A DNA stretch of 64,000 bases from Haladaptatus sp. DYF46 (GCF_021083305.1 NZ_JAJFAY010000001.1:62001-126000); one strand, 5' to 3'; numbered from the stretch's first letter, positions 26,626 to 34,791 are shown. Numbers and translations: made by a program. Notes: generated by a model not told the origin, from the letters alone.

Positions 26626-27812
26626 TTCCGCAGATACGCGACCACGTCGTCCGGGTCCGCCGGCAGGCCGCCGCCCTGCGCGAACGTCGGACTGCCGCCA
26701 CCGCCGCCGCCGAACTCCGCCGTCACCTCGTCCACCACGTCGCCCGCTTCGACGTCCCCGTCGGTGCCGACGACGAGGAAGGTGGCTCCGTCCGTCCCCG
26801 TAAGGGCAATCACGTCGGCCGTCTCGCCCGCGAGATCACGCACCGTGTCTCCGAGTTCGTTCGGGCCGACGCCCTCCACCGCGCCGACGAGCCATTCGTT
26901 GCCGTTTCGGGCGACCGTCTCGTCCGCGAGTTCCTCGATGGTCGCACCGAGGAGTTGCGACTTCGCGTCCGCCAACTCGGCTTCCAACGCGTCGAGTTCG
27001 TCCGTGAGGCGGGACACCTCGTTCGGCAAGTCCTCGACTCCGGTTCCGGCGATTCGCGCGGCGTCCAGCGCGCTCCGTTTTTCCTCCGCTCGCGTGCGGA
27101 TGGCCGGCGGCCCCACCGCGAACTCCACGCGCGTCATGCCCTCGCCGGGGTTCGACCGGTCGAGTATCGTCACCGGCCCGATTTCGCGGGTGTTCTCGAC
27201 GTGCGTGCCGCCGCAGGCCGCCACGTCCCACCCGTCGATGTCCACGACGCGAACCGTGTCCGACCCGCTCAACACGCCCTCCTCCGTCTTCGTGTTGAAC
27301 GCGATGTCCTCGCGTGCCAGCGCGTCCTCCTTCGGGACCTCCTCCCACGAGACGGCCATCGAATCCCACACCGCGCGGTTCGTCAGGCGTTCGAGTTCCG
27401 TCAGCACGTCGTCGTCGATATTCGTCGAAGTCTGGAAATCGACGCGCACCTTCCCCTCTCCGATGTCGAACCCGCCGTAGCCGAGGTCGTCGAGGATCAG
27501 TCGACCCGCACCGTAGAGGACGTGGCTCGCCGTGTGCGACCGCATGCAGTAGGTTCGAAACTCCTCGTCTACCTGTCCGACGATTTCGTCGCCCTCCTCG
27601 AACGCGGGGTCCGTTTCGAGCGCGTGAACGATGTCGCCGTCGCGCTTTCGTACGTCCACGACTGAAATCCCCCCGAGGGTACCTCTGTCGGCCGGTTGGC
27701 CGCCGCTCTCGGCGTAAAAATACGTGTCCGTGAGAACGACGTCCGTCCCGTCGATTGCCGCAACCGTCGCGTCGAAACTCGTCCGATATGGCTCTGCTGG
27801 CGCGCTGGTCAT
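26622..27812 (-). CDS. alaX: Alanyl-tRNA editing protein AlaX (long form)
   Basis: A 396-residue free-standing AlaRS editing homologue that deacylates mischarged Ser- or Gly-tRNA(Ala). The zinc site is present: His93 and His97 (RSHTASH), Cys200 and His204 (CGGTH). ESGGQPADRG is the AlaX/AlaRS second-domain motif. A coiled segment (about 250-300) and a DHHA1-like C-terminus rich in Gly (GGGGGGSPTFAQGG) make this the long AlaX-L type. The start is the ATG at 27812 (MTSAPAEPYR). The first nine codons and the leader are duplicated 1.17 kb upstream, beyond the FkbM gene (see the direct repeat). Confidence 0.93.
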   Translation of the reverse strand: MTSAPAEPYRTSFDATVAAIDGTDVVLTDTYFYAESGGQPADRGTLGGISVVDVRKRDGDIVHALETDPAFEEGDEIVGQVDEEFRTYCMRSHTASHVLYGAGRLILDDLGYGGFDIGEGKVRVDFQTSTNIDDDVLTELERLTNRAVWDSMAVSWEEVPKEDALAREDIAFNTKTEEGVLSGSDTVRVVDIDGWDVAACGGTHVENTREIGPVTILDRSNPGEGMTRVEFAVGPPAIRTRAEEKRSALDAARIAGTGVEDLPNEVSRLTDELDALEAELADAKSQLLGATIEELADETVARNGNEWLVGAVEGVGPNELGDTVRDLAGETADVIALTGTDGATFLVVGTDGDVEAGDVVDEVTAEFGGGGGGSPTFAQGGGLPADPDDVVAYLRN

Positions 27813-27859
27813 ACCCCGTTCTCCGAAACGGGCGGACAAAAACGCTACGCCGACTTCGA
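27785..27859. repeat. Direct repeat copy A (alaX 5' end)
   Basis: 75 bp spanning the first nine codons of alaX and its leader. It matches 28951-29024 in the same orientation with about five mismatches and a one-base indel; a central block of about 40 bp is identical. The far edge resembles the 3' end of the aMBF1 gene, so this copy carries what looks like the old mbf1-alaX junction. Confidence 0.85.
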
Positions 27860-28009
27860 TACCGAGCGCGGTAGGTCCACCATCGCGAACGTCAGCTCCG
27901 TCTCCCGTGCTGCTACGGGATTCGAGATGCCACCGACGACCGTGGCGGTTGAGGTTCATCTCACCGATCCGATGTTTTTTATAATCGGGAAATAATCATC
28001 TTTCAAAGA

Positions 28010-28822
28010 ATGCCTGCGTCAAATCTCAAGATGAACGTGATCCGGGCGGGGCGAGCGGTGCTCACTACGCAGCCGATCATGGGTGTCATCGATAGACTCG
28101 GGCTGAAATCGACCCTTTCACGGACGTACTGGTGGCTGTTATATCGTGCGAGCGGCGGTGAGTACACCCAACAGGTCGGGGACGTCAGCACGACGTTCCA
28201 CGCTTCGTCGGCGAGCAGTTTTCGCCACTATCACACCTTGGTCGGCGAGCGCCCCGTCATCGCCGACTTGCTCTCTCGACTGGACACGGACGACGTATTT
28301 TACGACGTCGGGGCGTACATCGGAAGCTACACCTGCTTGGCCGCTACCCACCTCACGGACGGGCAGGTCGTCAGCTTCGAACCGCGACCGAATCACGCAG
28401 CTGAAATCGAGGCGAATCTCTCTCGAAACGACTTGCAGGCGGACGTTCGACGGGTGGCGCTCTCGGACGAAGCGGGTGAAACGGCGATTTCCACGAGCGC
28501 TCGACTTTCGGAGTCAGGGCCACAACAGGTGTCGCTCGAACGCGGCGACCAGTTGGTCGAACGGGGTTCGGTGCCGGCCCCGACGGCCGTGAAAATCGAC
28601 GTCGAGGGAGTGGAAGCCAAAGTGATACGTGGTATGGAAGCGACGCTTTCACGCCCCGACTGCCGATTGGTGTACTGTGAAGTCCATCCGACGTTCCTCG
28701 ACGAGTTCGATTCGACCGAGGAGGAGGTCCTGACGGCGCTCGAAGCGTGCGGGTTCACGGTCGAAACGATACACACCCGCGGACAGGAGTACATCATCCG
28801 GGCGGAAAAGGAGTCGCAGTAG
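28010..28822 (+). CDS. FkbM-family SAM-dependent methyltransferase
   Basis: A 270-residue methyltransferase. The SAM loop is DVFYDVGAYIGSYTC (about 95-109), followed by SFEPRPNH, VALSDEAG and VKIDVEGVEAKVIRGM, all typical of FkbM enzymes that O-methylate sugars or polyketides and are often found in glycan gene clusters. The gene is on the opposite strand to its two neighbours. It has an A/T-rich upstream region (TTTTTTATAATCG near 27974-27986), and near-identical 75-bp direct repeats bracket it. No other glycan genes are adjacent, which supports arrival as a single-gene cassette. Confidence 0.9.
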   Translation: MPASNLKMNVIRAGRAVLTTQPIMGVIDRLGLKSTLSRTYWWLLYRASGGEYTQQVGDVSTTFHASSASSFRHYHTLVGERPVIADLLSRLDTDDVFYDVGAYIGSYTCLAATHLTDGQVVSFEPRPNHAAEIEANLSRNDLQADVRRVALSDEAGETAISTSARLSESGPQQVSLERGDQLVERGSVPAPTAVKIDVEGVEAKVIRGMEATLSRPDCRLVYCEVHPTFLDEFDSTEEEVLTALEACGFTVETIHTRGQEYIIRAEKESQ

Positions 28823-28950
28823 ATCGAAACCATCGGTCCGAAACCACCATCCCATCGTCTTGGCGCTTCCGAACGCACGCGATGCGGATCCCCGAGCGTA
28901 CCCCTGCTGGTCGATTGGCTCACGCTCCGAGCGGGTCACGGCCGTCACGT

Positions 28951-29024
28951 GATACGGTTCTGCCGGCGCGCTGGTCATACCCCGTTCTCCGAAACGGGCG
29001 GACGAAACGCTACGCCGACTCCGA
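28951..29024. repeat. Direct repeat copy B (mbf1 3' end)
   Basis: 74 bp, the partner of 27785-27859. It contains an ATG and nine codons identical in protein sequence to the alaX start (MTSAPAEPY), after which the frame diverges. The other end forms the last codons and stop of the aMBF1 gene. The copy is a non-functional alaX start. Confidence 0.85.
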
Positions 29025-29531
29025 GAGCGTAACGCCGAGGCGCTCCTCTAACGATTCGATGACCGACCCGCCGACGCTCGCGCGGTTCGCCCGGTTCTGT
29101 TCGACGGCGAGGAGGTCGTTCTCCTGAATCCCGAGTTCGTCGGCGAGTTCGCCGCGCTGGAGACCTTCCTCTTGTCGCGCGTCGATGACGCGGTCGCCGT
29201 AGTCGGAGACGAGGTAGGGGAGCGGGTCGCTGTCGTAACTCGTTCCCTCCTCCTCCCAATGGCGCGCATCGCCCTTTCGGGCGTCGTCCATCCTCGCCGT
29301 CCGTTGGGCCGCCCTGCGCCGTCGGTCCTGCTCGCTCATCGCGTTCCCGTCGTTGCCGCGCTTCGATTTCGTCGGCTGGGTGGCGTCGTTGTGGCTCGCA
29401 CAGCTGTCACAGACCTGTAGCGTCGCGCCCGCGACGCTCGCTTCGGTCAGCGAGTCGGACGCCTTCCCGCAGAGTTCACAGGAACCGCCGCTGCCGCCGC
29501 CGGACGAGTTCCCCGTCGAATATTTTGCCAT
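29010..29531 (-). CDS. Multiprotein bridging factor aMBF1
   Basis: A 173-residue archaeal MBF1. The N-terminal zinc ribbon uses Cys18/Cys21 (CELC) and Cys41/Cys44 (CDSC). A Ser/Gly-rich N-terminus and charged linker lead to an HTH_3 (Cro/C1) domain (about 105-170; DARQEEGLQRGELADELGIQENDLLAVEQNRA). Archaeal MBF1 binds the small ribosomal subunit and influences translation. The start MAKYSTGN at 29531 is divergent from the TOBE gene. Its last codons lie inside direct repeat copy B, so the C-terminus ESA may have been altered by the duplication. Confidence 0.93.
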   Translation of the reverse strand: MAKYSTGNSSGGGSGGSCELCGKASDSLTEASVAGATLQVCDSCASHNDATQPTKSKRGNDGNAMSEQDRRRRAAQRTARMDDARKGDARHWEEEGTSYDSDPLPYLVSDYGDRVIDARQEEGLQRGELADELGIQENDLLAVEQNRANRASVGGSVIESLEERLGVTLSESA

Positions 29532-29639
29532 ACCCCCGTTAGGAAGGGGCTACATTTCAATATCGCGTTTATTCACCGGAGCAAAGTCCGCCCGAACGCT
29601 TATTCTCGGTGTCGTCGTGTTCGCTCCGGGGGAACTCGG

Positions 29640-29843
29640 ATGTTAAGCGCACGAAACAGACTCGACGGGGAGGTAGTGGAAGTGGAAACGGGCGACGTGA
29701 CCGCAGAGGTGGTGCTCGACGTGAACGGCGAAGAAGTCGCGGCCGTCATCACCCGCGAATCAGCGGAGAACTTGGAAATCGAGGAAGGGATGGAGGTGAC
29801 CGCGGTGGTCAAGGCCACCGACGTGATGCTCCGGTCGGATTGA
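29640..29843 (+). CDS. TOBE/Mop-domain small protein
   Basis: A 67-residue protein made of one TOBE (molbindin-like) domain: MLSARNRLDGEVVEVETGDVTAEVVLDVNG, then ITRESAENLEIEEGMEV and a closing KATDVML strand. Mop/molbindin proteins assemble as oligomers and bind molybdate or tungstate. No molybdate transporter is adjacent, so the role may be storage or sensing. The ATG at 29640 is directly preceded by GGGGGAACTCGG, a possible ribosome binding site. Confidence 0.85.
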   Translation: MLSARNRLDGEVVEVETGDVTAEVVLDVNGEEVAAVITRESAENLEIEEGMEVTAVVKATDVMLRSD

Positions 29844-29921
29844 CGCGCCGGTCGAATCGACCGGTGCGGTCGGACTGAACGGAGCGAAACCGGTTTTTCG
29901 ACCCGCCGCGTCGACTCGCGT

Positions 29922-30275
29922 ATGAGCGGCATCGTCTTCTTCGTCAGCGAATCCCGCGCCGAAACCGTCCCGTTCTACACCGACCGCCTCGGCGCAGAGG
30001 TGTGGCTCGAACAGACCGACTGTACGGTGTTGCAGTACGACAACCTGCGCTTTGGCTTCTGCGAGCGCGAGTCGGCGGACACCGACGGCATCCTCACGCT
30101 CGTCACCGACGACCGGGACGGCGTGGACGCGCTGTACGACGAACTCGCCGACCGGGCACTCGACCCGCCGGAGGGGAATCCGAAGTACGACATCTACCAC
30201 TTCTTCGCCGAGGATCCGGAGGGCCGCTCCGTCGGAGTGCAGTCGTTCGACCGCGGAACCGGGTCGGTTCGATAG
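29922..30275 (+). CDS. VOC-family (glyoxalase-like) protein
   Basis: A 117-residue vicinal-oxygen-chelate protein with the usual beta-alpha-beta-beta-beta modules: MSGIVFFVSESRAETVPFYTDRLGAEV at the start and YHFFAEDPEGRSVGVQSF at the end. One metal-ligand Glu is expected in the DPEGR region; substrate unknown. The short N-terminus without a first long strand suits the small antibiotic-resistance-like members. A GGTTTTTC box lies about 30 bp upstream of the ATG. Confidence 0.85.
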   Translation: MSGIVFFVSESRAETVPFYTDRLGAEVWLEQTDCTVLQYDNLRFGFCERESADTDGILTLVTDDRDGVDALYDELADRALDPPEGNPKYDIYHFFAEDPEGRSVGVQSFDRGTGSVR

Positions 30276-30293
30276 CGTCCGGGCGGGGCCTCA

Positions 30294-30488
30294 TTATCGC
30301 TCCATTTCGTCGGCAATTCGTTCGACGGCGCGAACGAACCGCCAGAACAGGTACAGTCCGAGGAGCGGTAGGGCGATGCCGAACCACGAGAGGAAGCGCC
30401 CGGCGAGGAGGACGCTGTACAGGAGCGTGAGAACAGCGACGGTGACGATTCCCCAGATGACGTACGATTCTTTGAACTCGGAGGACAT
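30294..30488 (-). CDS. Small membrane protein
   Basis: A 64-residue protein with two hydrophobic segments (about 10-30 and 32-50) and a charged tail ending RAVERIADEMER. The ATG at 30488 (MSSEFKESYVIWG) is better than an upstream in-frame start, which would add a basic extension. It converges on the VOC gene with an 18-bp gap. No family recognised. Confidence 0.6.
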   Translation of the reverse strand: MSSEFKESYVIWGIVTVAVLTLLYSVLLAGRFLSWFGIALPLLGLYLFWRFVRAVERIADEMER

Positions 30489-30600
30489 GTTTGATTGCAG
30501 TATTCGAACTGATAAATACATGTCTGTCGCCCACTCGTTTCTCGGTGCTGCTCGCATCGAACCGCGGATTGCGACCCGCTCGGAGCGGAACCGACAGATG

Positions 30601-30607
30601 GTTTAGC
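30601..30607 (+). promoter_or_regulatory. TATA-like box of the thioesterase gene
   Basis: GTTTAGC centred 25 bp upstream of the ATG at 30628. This is the spacing expected for transcription starting at or next to the start codon. Confidence 0.45.
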
Positions 30608-30627
30608 CGCTTTCCGTTACGAGTTTC

Positions 30628-31029
30628 ATGGACGAATTCGGCTATACGACCGACATCGAGGTGCGCTATCGCGACCTCGATACGATGGGCCACGTGAACA
30701 ACGCGGTGTACGCGACGTACCTCGAACAGGCCCGAATGGACTACTTCCGGGACCACCTCGGCCTCACGATGGACGACGTTCGGGGCGTCATCGCACACCT
30801 CGAAATCGACTACCACCGCTCGATAACCGCCGAAGACGACGTGATCATCGAGATGGGAATCACCGAACTCGGGAACACCAGTTTCACGATGGAGTACGAG
30901 ATTCGTGCCGGGGGCGAGGTGGCCGCCACCGCCGAAATCGTGCAGGTCGTGTTCGACGGCGAGACGGACGAACCCACCGAGATTCCGGGCGAGTGGCGCG
31001 ACCGAATCGCCACGCACGAAGGCTTATAG
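30628..31029 (+). CDS. Acyl-CoA thioesterase (4HBT, hotdog fold)
   Basis: A 133-residue hotdog-fold thioesterase. The family signature is VRYRDLDTMGHVNNAVYATYLEQAR (split here as VRYRDLDTMGH and NNAVYATYLEQAR), with the catalytic Asp in the first piece, followed by IDYHRSITAEDDVIIE. It hydrolyses acyl-CoA esters in the cytosol; acyl specificity is unknown. Length is normal. It is transcribed from its own promoter and ends before the non-coding region that precedes tRNA-Leu. Confidence 0.92.
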   Translation: MDEFGYTTDIEVRYRDLDTMGHVNNAVYATYLEQARMDYFRDHLGLTMDDVRGVIAHLEIDYHRSITAEDDVIIEMGITELGNTSFTMEYEIRAGGEVAATAEIVQVVFDGETDEPTEIPGEWRDRIATHEGL

Positions 31030-31232
31030 CCGACGAACCGGATCGGACTCTTTCTCCGAAATCGCCTCTCGGGCGTGCGAACCGTATTTCACGTTTGGAC
31101 TGAGTTTGAATGACGCCGAGACGTTCTTGCTCACTCTCACGGCGTTGCCGTTCGCATCGAGGCGCTTCGCGCCTCGCTATCGTTGCGCTGGCTGCGACTC
31201 GTCTCGTTCGCAGTCGAAACCACCGACTGCTC

Positions 31233-31257
31233 ACCGGCGAACCCCTACAGGACAGCG
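31233..31257 (-). repeat. tRNA-Leu fragment (diverged duplicate)
   Basis: 25 bp matching 31474-31498 of tRNA-Leu(GAG) with two mismatches. It covers the 3' side of the anticodon stem, the variable arm and the start of the T stem. It lies about 200 bp downstream of the tRNA in the same orientation. Attachment-site relics of integrative elements can look like this, but recombination or chance retention is possible. Confidence 0.55.
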
Positions 31258-31347
31258 TCATTACTGTCCGAAAATAACGCCGAATAGAAACGAATCACCC
31301 TTGGCTGGTGGAAGTTGTTTCAGTAGGATTGTGCGTGGGTGATGTCC

Positions 31348-31446
31348 CGGGAACTGTCCACAGTTCCCGCGGACCCACGAGAACGAGTTCTCGTGGATGT
31401 CCTCGAAGGAGATCACCTGCATCGTTGATGTCGCGGCGAAGCCGCG
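31348..31446. repeat. Three perfect hairpins in a row
   Basis: CGGGAACTGT/ACAGTTCCCG with a 2-nt loop (31348-31369); CCACGAGAAC/GTTCTCGTGG with a 2-nt loop (31375-31396); CGCGGC/GCCGCG with a 3-nt loop (31432-31446). All arms are perfectly paired. They follow the tRNA 3' end by 8-106 nt on the minus strand. Confidence 0.75.
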
Positions 31447-31453
31447 CGTGCGA

Positions 31454-31538
<85 letters not shown>

Positions 31539-31575
31539 TCGCTGCGTCTGTCTGCACTCAATCGTAGATGGCCGG

Positions 31576-31586
31576 ATAATAAAAGG
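31576..31586 (-). promoter_or_regulatory. TATA box of tRNA-Leu
   Basis: On the minus strand this reads CCTTTTATTAT, about 38-48 nt before the mature tRNA 5' end. That leaves room for a 5' leader of roughly 12-20 nt removed by RNase P. Confidence 0.6.
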
Positions 31587-31650
31587 CCTTTCATTTTCCG
31601 CGGCGGAGGCAGGCGTTCGCACGGACATGACAAGGTCCGTCCAATACGCT

Positions 31651-31657
31651 AATTATT
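31651..31657 (+). promoter_or_regulatory. TATA box of the small zinc-finger gene
   Basis: AATTATT, centred 25 bp upstream of the ATG at 31679, which predicts a leaderless transcript. Confidence 0.55.
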
Positions 31658-31678
31658 CGTGGATACCATCCTGAATTG

Positions 31679-31816
31679 ATGTCGCTTGGTCTCATCGCCC
31701 GCCTAAAAAATACGCGTGTCGACTACGTTTGTCCCGAGTGCGCCCGTGCGTTCGACCTGCCGTTCGACCGATGTCCAGCCTGTGAATGTGACCGACTCTA
31801 CAAAATCGTGAAGTAA
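31679..31816 (+). CDS. Small rubredoxin-like zinc-ribbon protein
   Basis: A 45-residue protein (MSLGLIARLKNTRVDYVC...). Two knuckles, CPEC at residues 18-21 and CPAC at 32-35, can bind one zinc; a further Cys follows two residues later (CEC). A basic N-terminus precedes them. This is the layout of haloarchaeal CPxC micro-proteins, several of which affect biofilm formation, swarming or stress in Haloferax, though I cannot match this one to any of them. A TATA box at the leaderless distance supports expression. It is followed 31 bp later by the DUF420 gene. Confidence 0.75.
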   Translation: MSLGLIARLKNTRVDYVCPECARAFDLPFDRCPACECDRLYKIVK

Positions 31817-31847
31817 CTGGTTTACTGACCCAGCATCAAGACGGACC

Positions 31848-32408
31848 ATGGAGACCTCCGTTCGAAACAACGTTCCGGCGTTGACCGCGCTTTTAAGCAT
31901 CGTCTCGCTCGCGCTCGTGTTCGGTGCCGTGTTGGGCGTCGTCCCCGCGGACGCGATTCCGCGCGCACCCGCTTGGTTTCTGGAAGCGATTCCGCACCTC
32001 AACGCCGTCATCAGCGTCGCCGCGATCACCGTCATCGGCACCGCGTGGCACGCGATTCAACACGGCCACCTCGTACGCCACCGCGCCGGGATGCTGACCG
32101 GTATCGTCCTGTTCGTCTGCTTCCTCGGCCTCTACCTCTACCGCGTCTCGCTGGAAGGCCCGACCGAGTTCCCCGGTCCGAAAACCGTAAAGCAGTACGT
32201 TTACCTTCCGATTCTGGCCATTCACATGGTCCTCGCGATGGTGTGCATTCCCCTGCTGTACTACGTGCTGTTGCTCGCGCTCTCCCACCCGGTTCGCGAC
32301 CTTCCGAAGACGAACCACCCCCGCGTCGGGCGCATCGCGGCGTCGCTGTGGCTCACGTCCTTCGCGCTCGGCGTGGTCGTCTACGCGTTGTTGTACGTCG
32401 TATATTGA
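31848..32408 (+). CDS. DUF420 membrane protein
   Basis: A 186-residue protein with about five membrane helices. Conserved histidines occur in IPHLNAVISV, WHAIQHGHLVRHR and PILAIHMVLA, followed by SHPVRDLPKTNHPRVGR. This is the DUF420 family, related in layout to CtaM-like factors, and in Bacteria and Archaea it is often encoded near haem-copper oxidase genes. A role in oxidase assembly or haem handling is therefore plausible, but no oxidase gene is in this window. The start METSVRNNVPALTALL matches haloarchaeal homologues. Confidence 0.88.
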   Translation: METSVRNNVPALTALLSIVSLALVFGAVLGVVPADAIPRAPAWFLEAIPHLNAVISVAAITVIGTAWHAIQHGHLVRHRAGMLTGIVLFVCFLGLYLYRVSLEGPTEFPGPKTVKQYVYLPILAIHMVLAMVCIPLLYYVLLLALSHPVRDLPKTNHPRVGRIAASLWLTSFALGVVVYALLYVVY

Positions 32409-32509
32409 TTCACTCAAATGCCGTATTGTCCTGTTCCAAGCCCTCTAAATGCGAAATAATCGTTTCTAGCCACACGATATTTGCGCACCGAATCCGTACG
32501 TTCTACCCC

Positions 32510-32686
32510 ATGCCAGTACCGGGATACGACCCGGACGATTTGGACGAACTGCTCGCGGAGCGACTCGAAGCACTCGACGGTGAGGCCTCCCTGACACCCC
32601 GCCAGTGGCGTGAGTACGAGAACGGAGCGAGCCTACTCGACGTGCTGAACGACGCGGATATCGAGCGGTTGTTACACGAGGAATGA
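32510..32686 (+). CDS. Small acidic hypothetical protein
   Basis: A 58-residue protein, MPVPGYDPDDLDELLAERLE..., very acidic and probably helical with no cysteine and no membrane segment. The start at 32510 is chosen because everything upstream in frame is basic and belongs to the opposite reading of the DUF420 gene. It has a 101-bp gap to the previous stop and converges on the next gene. Function unknown. Confidence 0.65.
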   Translation: MPVPGYDPDDLDELLAERLEALDGEASLTPRQWREYENGASLLDVLNDADIERLLHEE

Positions 32687-32718
32687 CGTCGCACAAACGA
32701 GTTCGGTAGCGGACGCCG

Positions 32719-33270
32719 TTAGTCGCTCGGACGAACCCCCGAAACGAGGAATCGGTCACAGAACAGCTCTGCAAGCCGTGGGAAGGTGGCGATTCCGATG
32801 CCCGCCGCAACCACGGAAACCCCGATGGACACGAGTGGCAACGCCAGCGTAGTCGCCACCGTTCCGCCGCCGTACGTCGCGACGGCGAGGAGGGCATTGA
32901 AATAAGCGACTCGAAACAGCAACAGGGCAGGAGCCAACGATACCCAGCCTCGCGTCTCCGTCGCTAGCGGCGGGAGCCACCCGCCGCGAATCAGGGCGGC
33001 CACGAGAACCATCGTCGTCCACGCGACCAACGCGGAGGTTTTCAGGCCGAAAAACCGGTTCGGAGTGGCGACGCTCACGAAAAAGAGAGCGGGGATGAGC
33101 GGAACCGAAACGTCCGCGAAGGCGTAGACGAGATCGTCGAGAAACCGCCCGAAACCGCTCTTTTCGGTCGTCGCTATCTGTCCGTGCCCGAACCAACTTC
33201 CCCGACGATTGCTACGGGCGGCACGCGTCGCGCGACAGGGATGGTCGTCCCTGCCGGACGAACTCGGCAT
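32719..33270 (-). CDS. Hypothetical membrane protein
   Basis: A 183-residue protein with a soluble, Arg/Ser-rich N-terminus of about 45 residues, followed by four or more hydrophobic stretches (about 50-70, 78-98, 110-128, 140-165). The start is uncertain because the first 40 residues (MPSSSGRDDHPCRAT...) have unusual composition; an internal start would give a membrane-only protein. TTTTAGGG lies about 35 bp upstream of the reported ATG. No family recognised. Confidence 0.55.
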   Translation of the reverse strand: MPSSSGRDDHPCRATRAARSNRRGSWFGHGQIATTEKSGFGRFLDDLVYAFADVSVPLIPALFFVSVATPNRFFGLKTSALVAWTTMVLVAALIRGGWLPPLATETRGWVSLAPALLLFRVAYFNALLAVATYGGGTVATTLALPLVSIGVSVVAAGIGIATFPRLAELFCDRFLVSGVRPSD

Positions 33271-33327
33271 AGAACGAGAAATTACACTCGAAGCACCCTA
33301 AAACTACGGTCCGTCCGTACCGGGAAA

Positions 33328-34791
33328 TCAGTCGCTCGCGCCTTCGATGACCGGACGCGTCACGTCGCGGTCCGTCTCCTCGCCGTCGATGTCGTAGGGA
33401 TAGTCGCCCGTGACACAGCCGAGACAGAGTTCGGATCGGGAGACCGAAAGCGCCTCCGCGATGGCTTCCTTCGAGAGGTAGCCGAGGCTGTCGGCAGAGA
33501 TGGCTTCCCGAATCTCCTCGACGGATTTGTCGGAGGCGATGAGTTCCTCGCGGGTGGCCATGTTGATGCCCATGTAGCAGGGGGCGACGATGGGCGGCGC
33601 GCCGATTCGCATGTGGACCTCCTCCGCGCCGCAGTCTTTGAGGAGTTGGACGAGTTGCGTGGAGGTGGTTCCCCGGACGATGCTGTCGTCGATGATGGTG
33701 ACGGTTCGACCCTCGACGGTGGATTTGATGGGGTTGAGTTTGAGACGAACCGCCCGTTCGCGCTCGTCCTGCGTCGGCATGATGAACGTCCGGCCGACGT
33801 AGCGGTTCTTCATCAGCCCTTCCGCGAACTCCACGTCCGAACCGCCCTCCTGTGCGGCTTCCGCATATCCCGACGCGAACGCGCGCCCGGAGTCGGGGAC
33901 GGGCATCACGACGTCGCTCTCGATGCCGCTCTCCTCCCAGAGCTTTCGCCCCAACTCGCGGCGAACCTCGTAGACGAGATTGCCGTCGATGATGCTGTCC
34001 GGGCGGGCGAAGTAGACGTGTTCGAAGAAGCAGTGGGCGGGTTCGTCGCGCTCGACGAGTTGGTAGGTGTCGTAGCCGGCCCCGTCCGGTCGGAGGACGA
34101 CGAGTTCGCCGGGTCGAACGTCACGGACGAGTTCGCCGTCGATGGTGTCGATGGCGGAAGACTCGGAGGCGAGGACGTAGCCGTCCTCGACTTCGCCGAT
34201 GACGAGCGGGCGGTTGCCCTCCGGGTCGCGCACGCCGAGGACCGTCTCGTCGTGCATGATGGCGAGGGAGTAAGAGCCGTGAAGTCGGCTCATCGTCCGT
34301 TTAACGGCGCGAACGAGGTCCTCTTCGAGGAGGTTGCGCGCGAGGTCGTGGGCGATGACCTCCGTGTCGCCGTCGGACGTGAACGCGTGGCCCTTTCCGG
34401 CGAGTTCGTCGCGTATCTCCTCGGAGTTGACGAGGTTGCCGTTGTGCGACAGCGCGAGCGACCCGCTCTTGAACGAGACGGTGAACGGTTGGGCACAGCT
34501 TTTGTCCACGCTTCCGGCGGTCGGATAGCGGACGTGGCCGATTCCGGCGCTTCCCTTCAGGCCGTCGATGTCCTCCTTGCTGAAGGCGTCCCCGACGAGG
34601 CCCATCGAAACGTGGTCGTGTTGTTGGAAGCCGTCGTGTGTTACGATGCCTGCCGACTCCTGCCCGCGGTGCTGGAGGGCGTACAGCGAGTAGTAGAGTG
34701 GGCGTGCCGCGTCCCGACCCGCGAGTGACGCGCCGACGACGCCACATTTCTCGGTCGGTCCGCCGAGGTCTCCGTCCCGGCCACATGACAT
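33328..34791 (-). CDS. purF: Amidophosphoribosyltransferase
   Basis: A 487-residue PurF, the first committed enzyme of purine synthesis, converting PRPP and glutamine to 5-phosphoribosylamine. The N-terminal Ntn glutaminase has its nucleophile at Cys16 (EKCGVVG), so a 15-residue propeptide must be cleaved. ALQHRGQESAGI and the phosphoribosyltransferase loop VTIIDDSIVRGTT are both present. Four cysteines in the C-terminal part could hold an Fe-S cluster as in the Bacillus enzyme; this is inference. It follows lsm and rpl37e on the same strand, separated by a 162-bp gap. Confidence 0.96.
   Translation of the reverse strand: MSCGRDGDLGGPTEKCGVVGASLAGRDAARPLYYSLYALQHRGQESAGIVTHDGFQQHDHVSMGLVGDAFSKEDIDGLKGSAGIGHVRYPTAGSVDKSCAQPFTVSFKSGSLALSHNGNLVNSEEIRDELAGKGHAFTSDGDTEVIAHDLARNLLEEDLVRAVKRTMSRLHGSYSLAIMHDETVLGVRDPEGNRPLVIGEVEDGYVLASESSAIDTIDGELVRDVRPGELVVLRPDGAGYDTYQLVERDEPAHCFFEHVYFARPDSIIDGNLVYEVRRELGRKLWEESGIESDVVMPVPDSGRAFASGYAEAAQEGGSDVEFAEGLMKNRYVGRTFIMPTQDERERAVRLKLNPIKSTVEGRTVTIIDDSIVRGTTSTQLVQLLKDCGAEEVHMRIGAPPIVAPCYMGINMATREELIASDKSVEEIREAISADSLGYLSKEAIAEALSVSRSELCLGCVTGDYPYDIDGEETDRDVTRPVIEGASD

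Larger units (their letters stand above)
31030..31453. other. Non-coding region 3' of tRNA-Leu, hairpin-rich
   Basis: About 420 bp with no convincing gene. A short open frame on the minus strand simply reads through the tRNA. Contents include a GAGGCGCTTCGCGCCTC palindrome near 31159-31175, a diverged fragment of tRNA-Leu (31233-31257), and three perfect hairpins (31348-31369, 31375-31396, 31432-31446). It may hold a processed 3' trailer, a small RNA or a relic of an integrated element. Confidence 0.6.

Noticed and set aside
28649..28978. Second protein starting MTSAPAEPYH like AlaX
   Set aside because: Only nine codons match, because of the direct repeat; after that the frame is the antisense of the FkbM gene and spacer.
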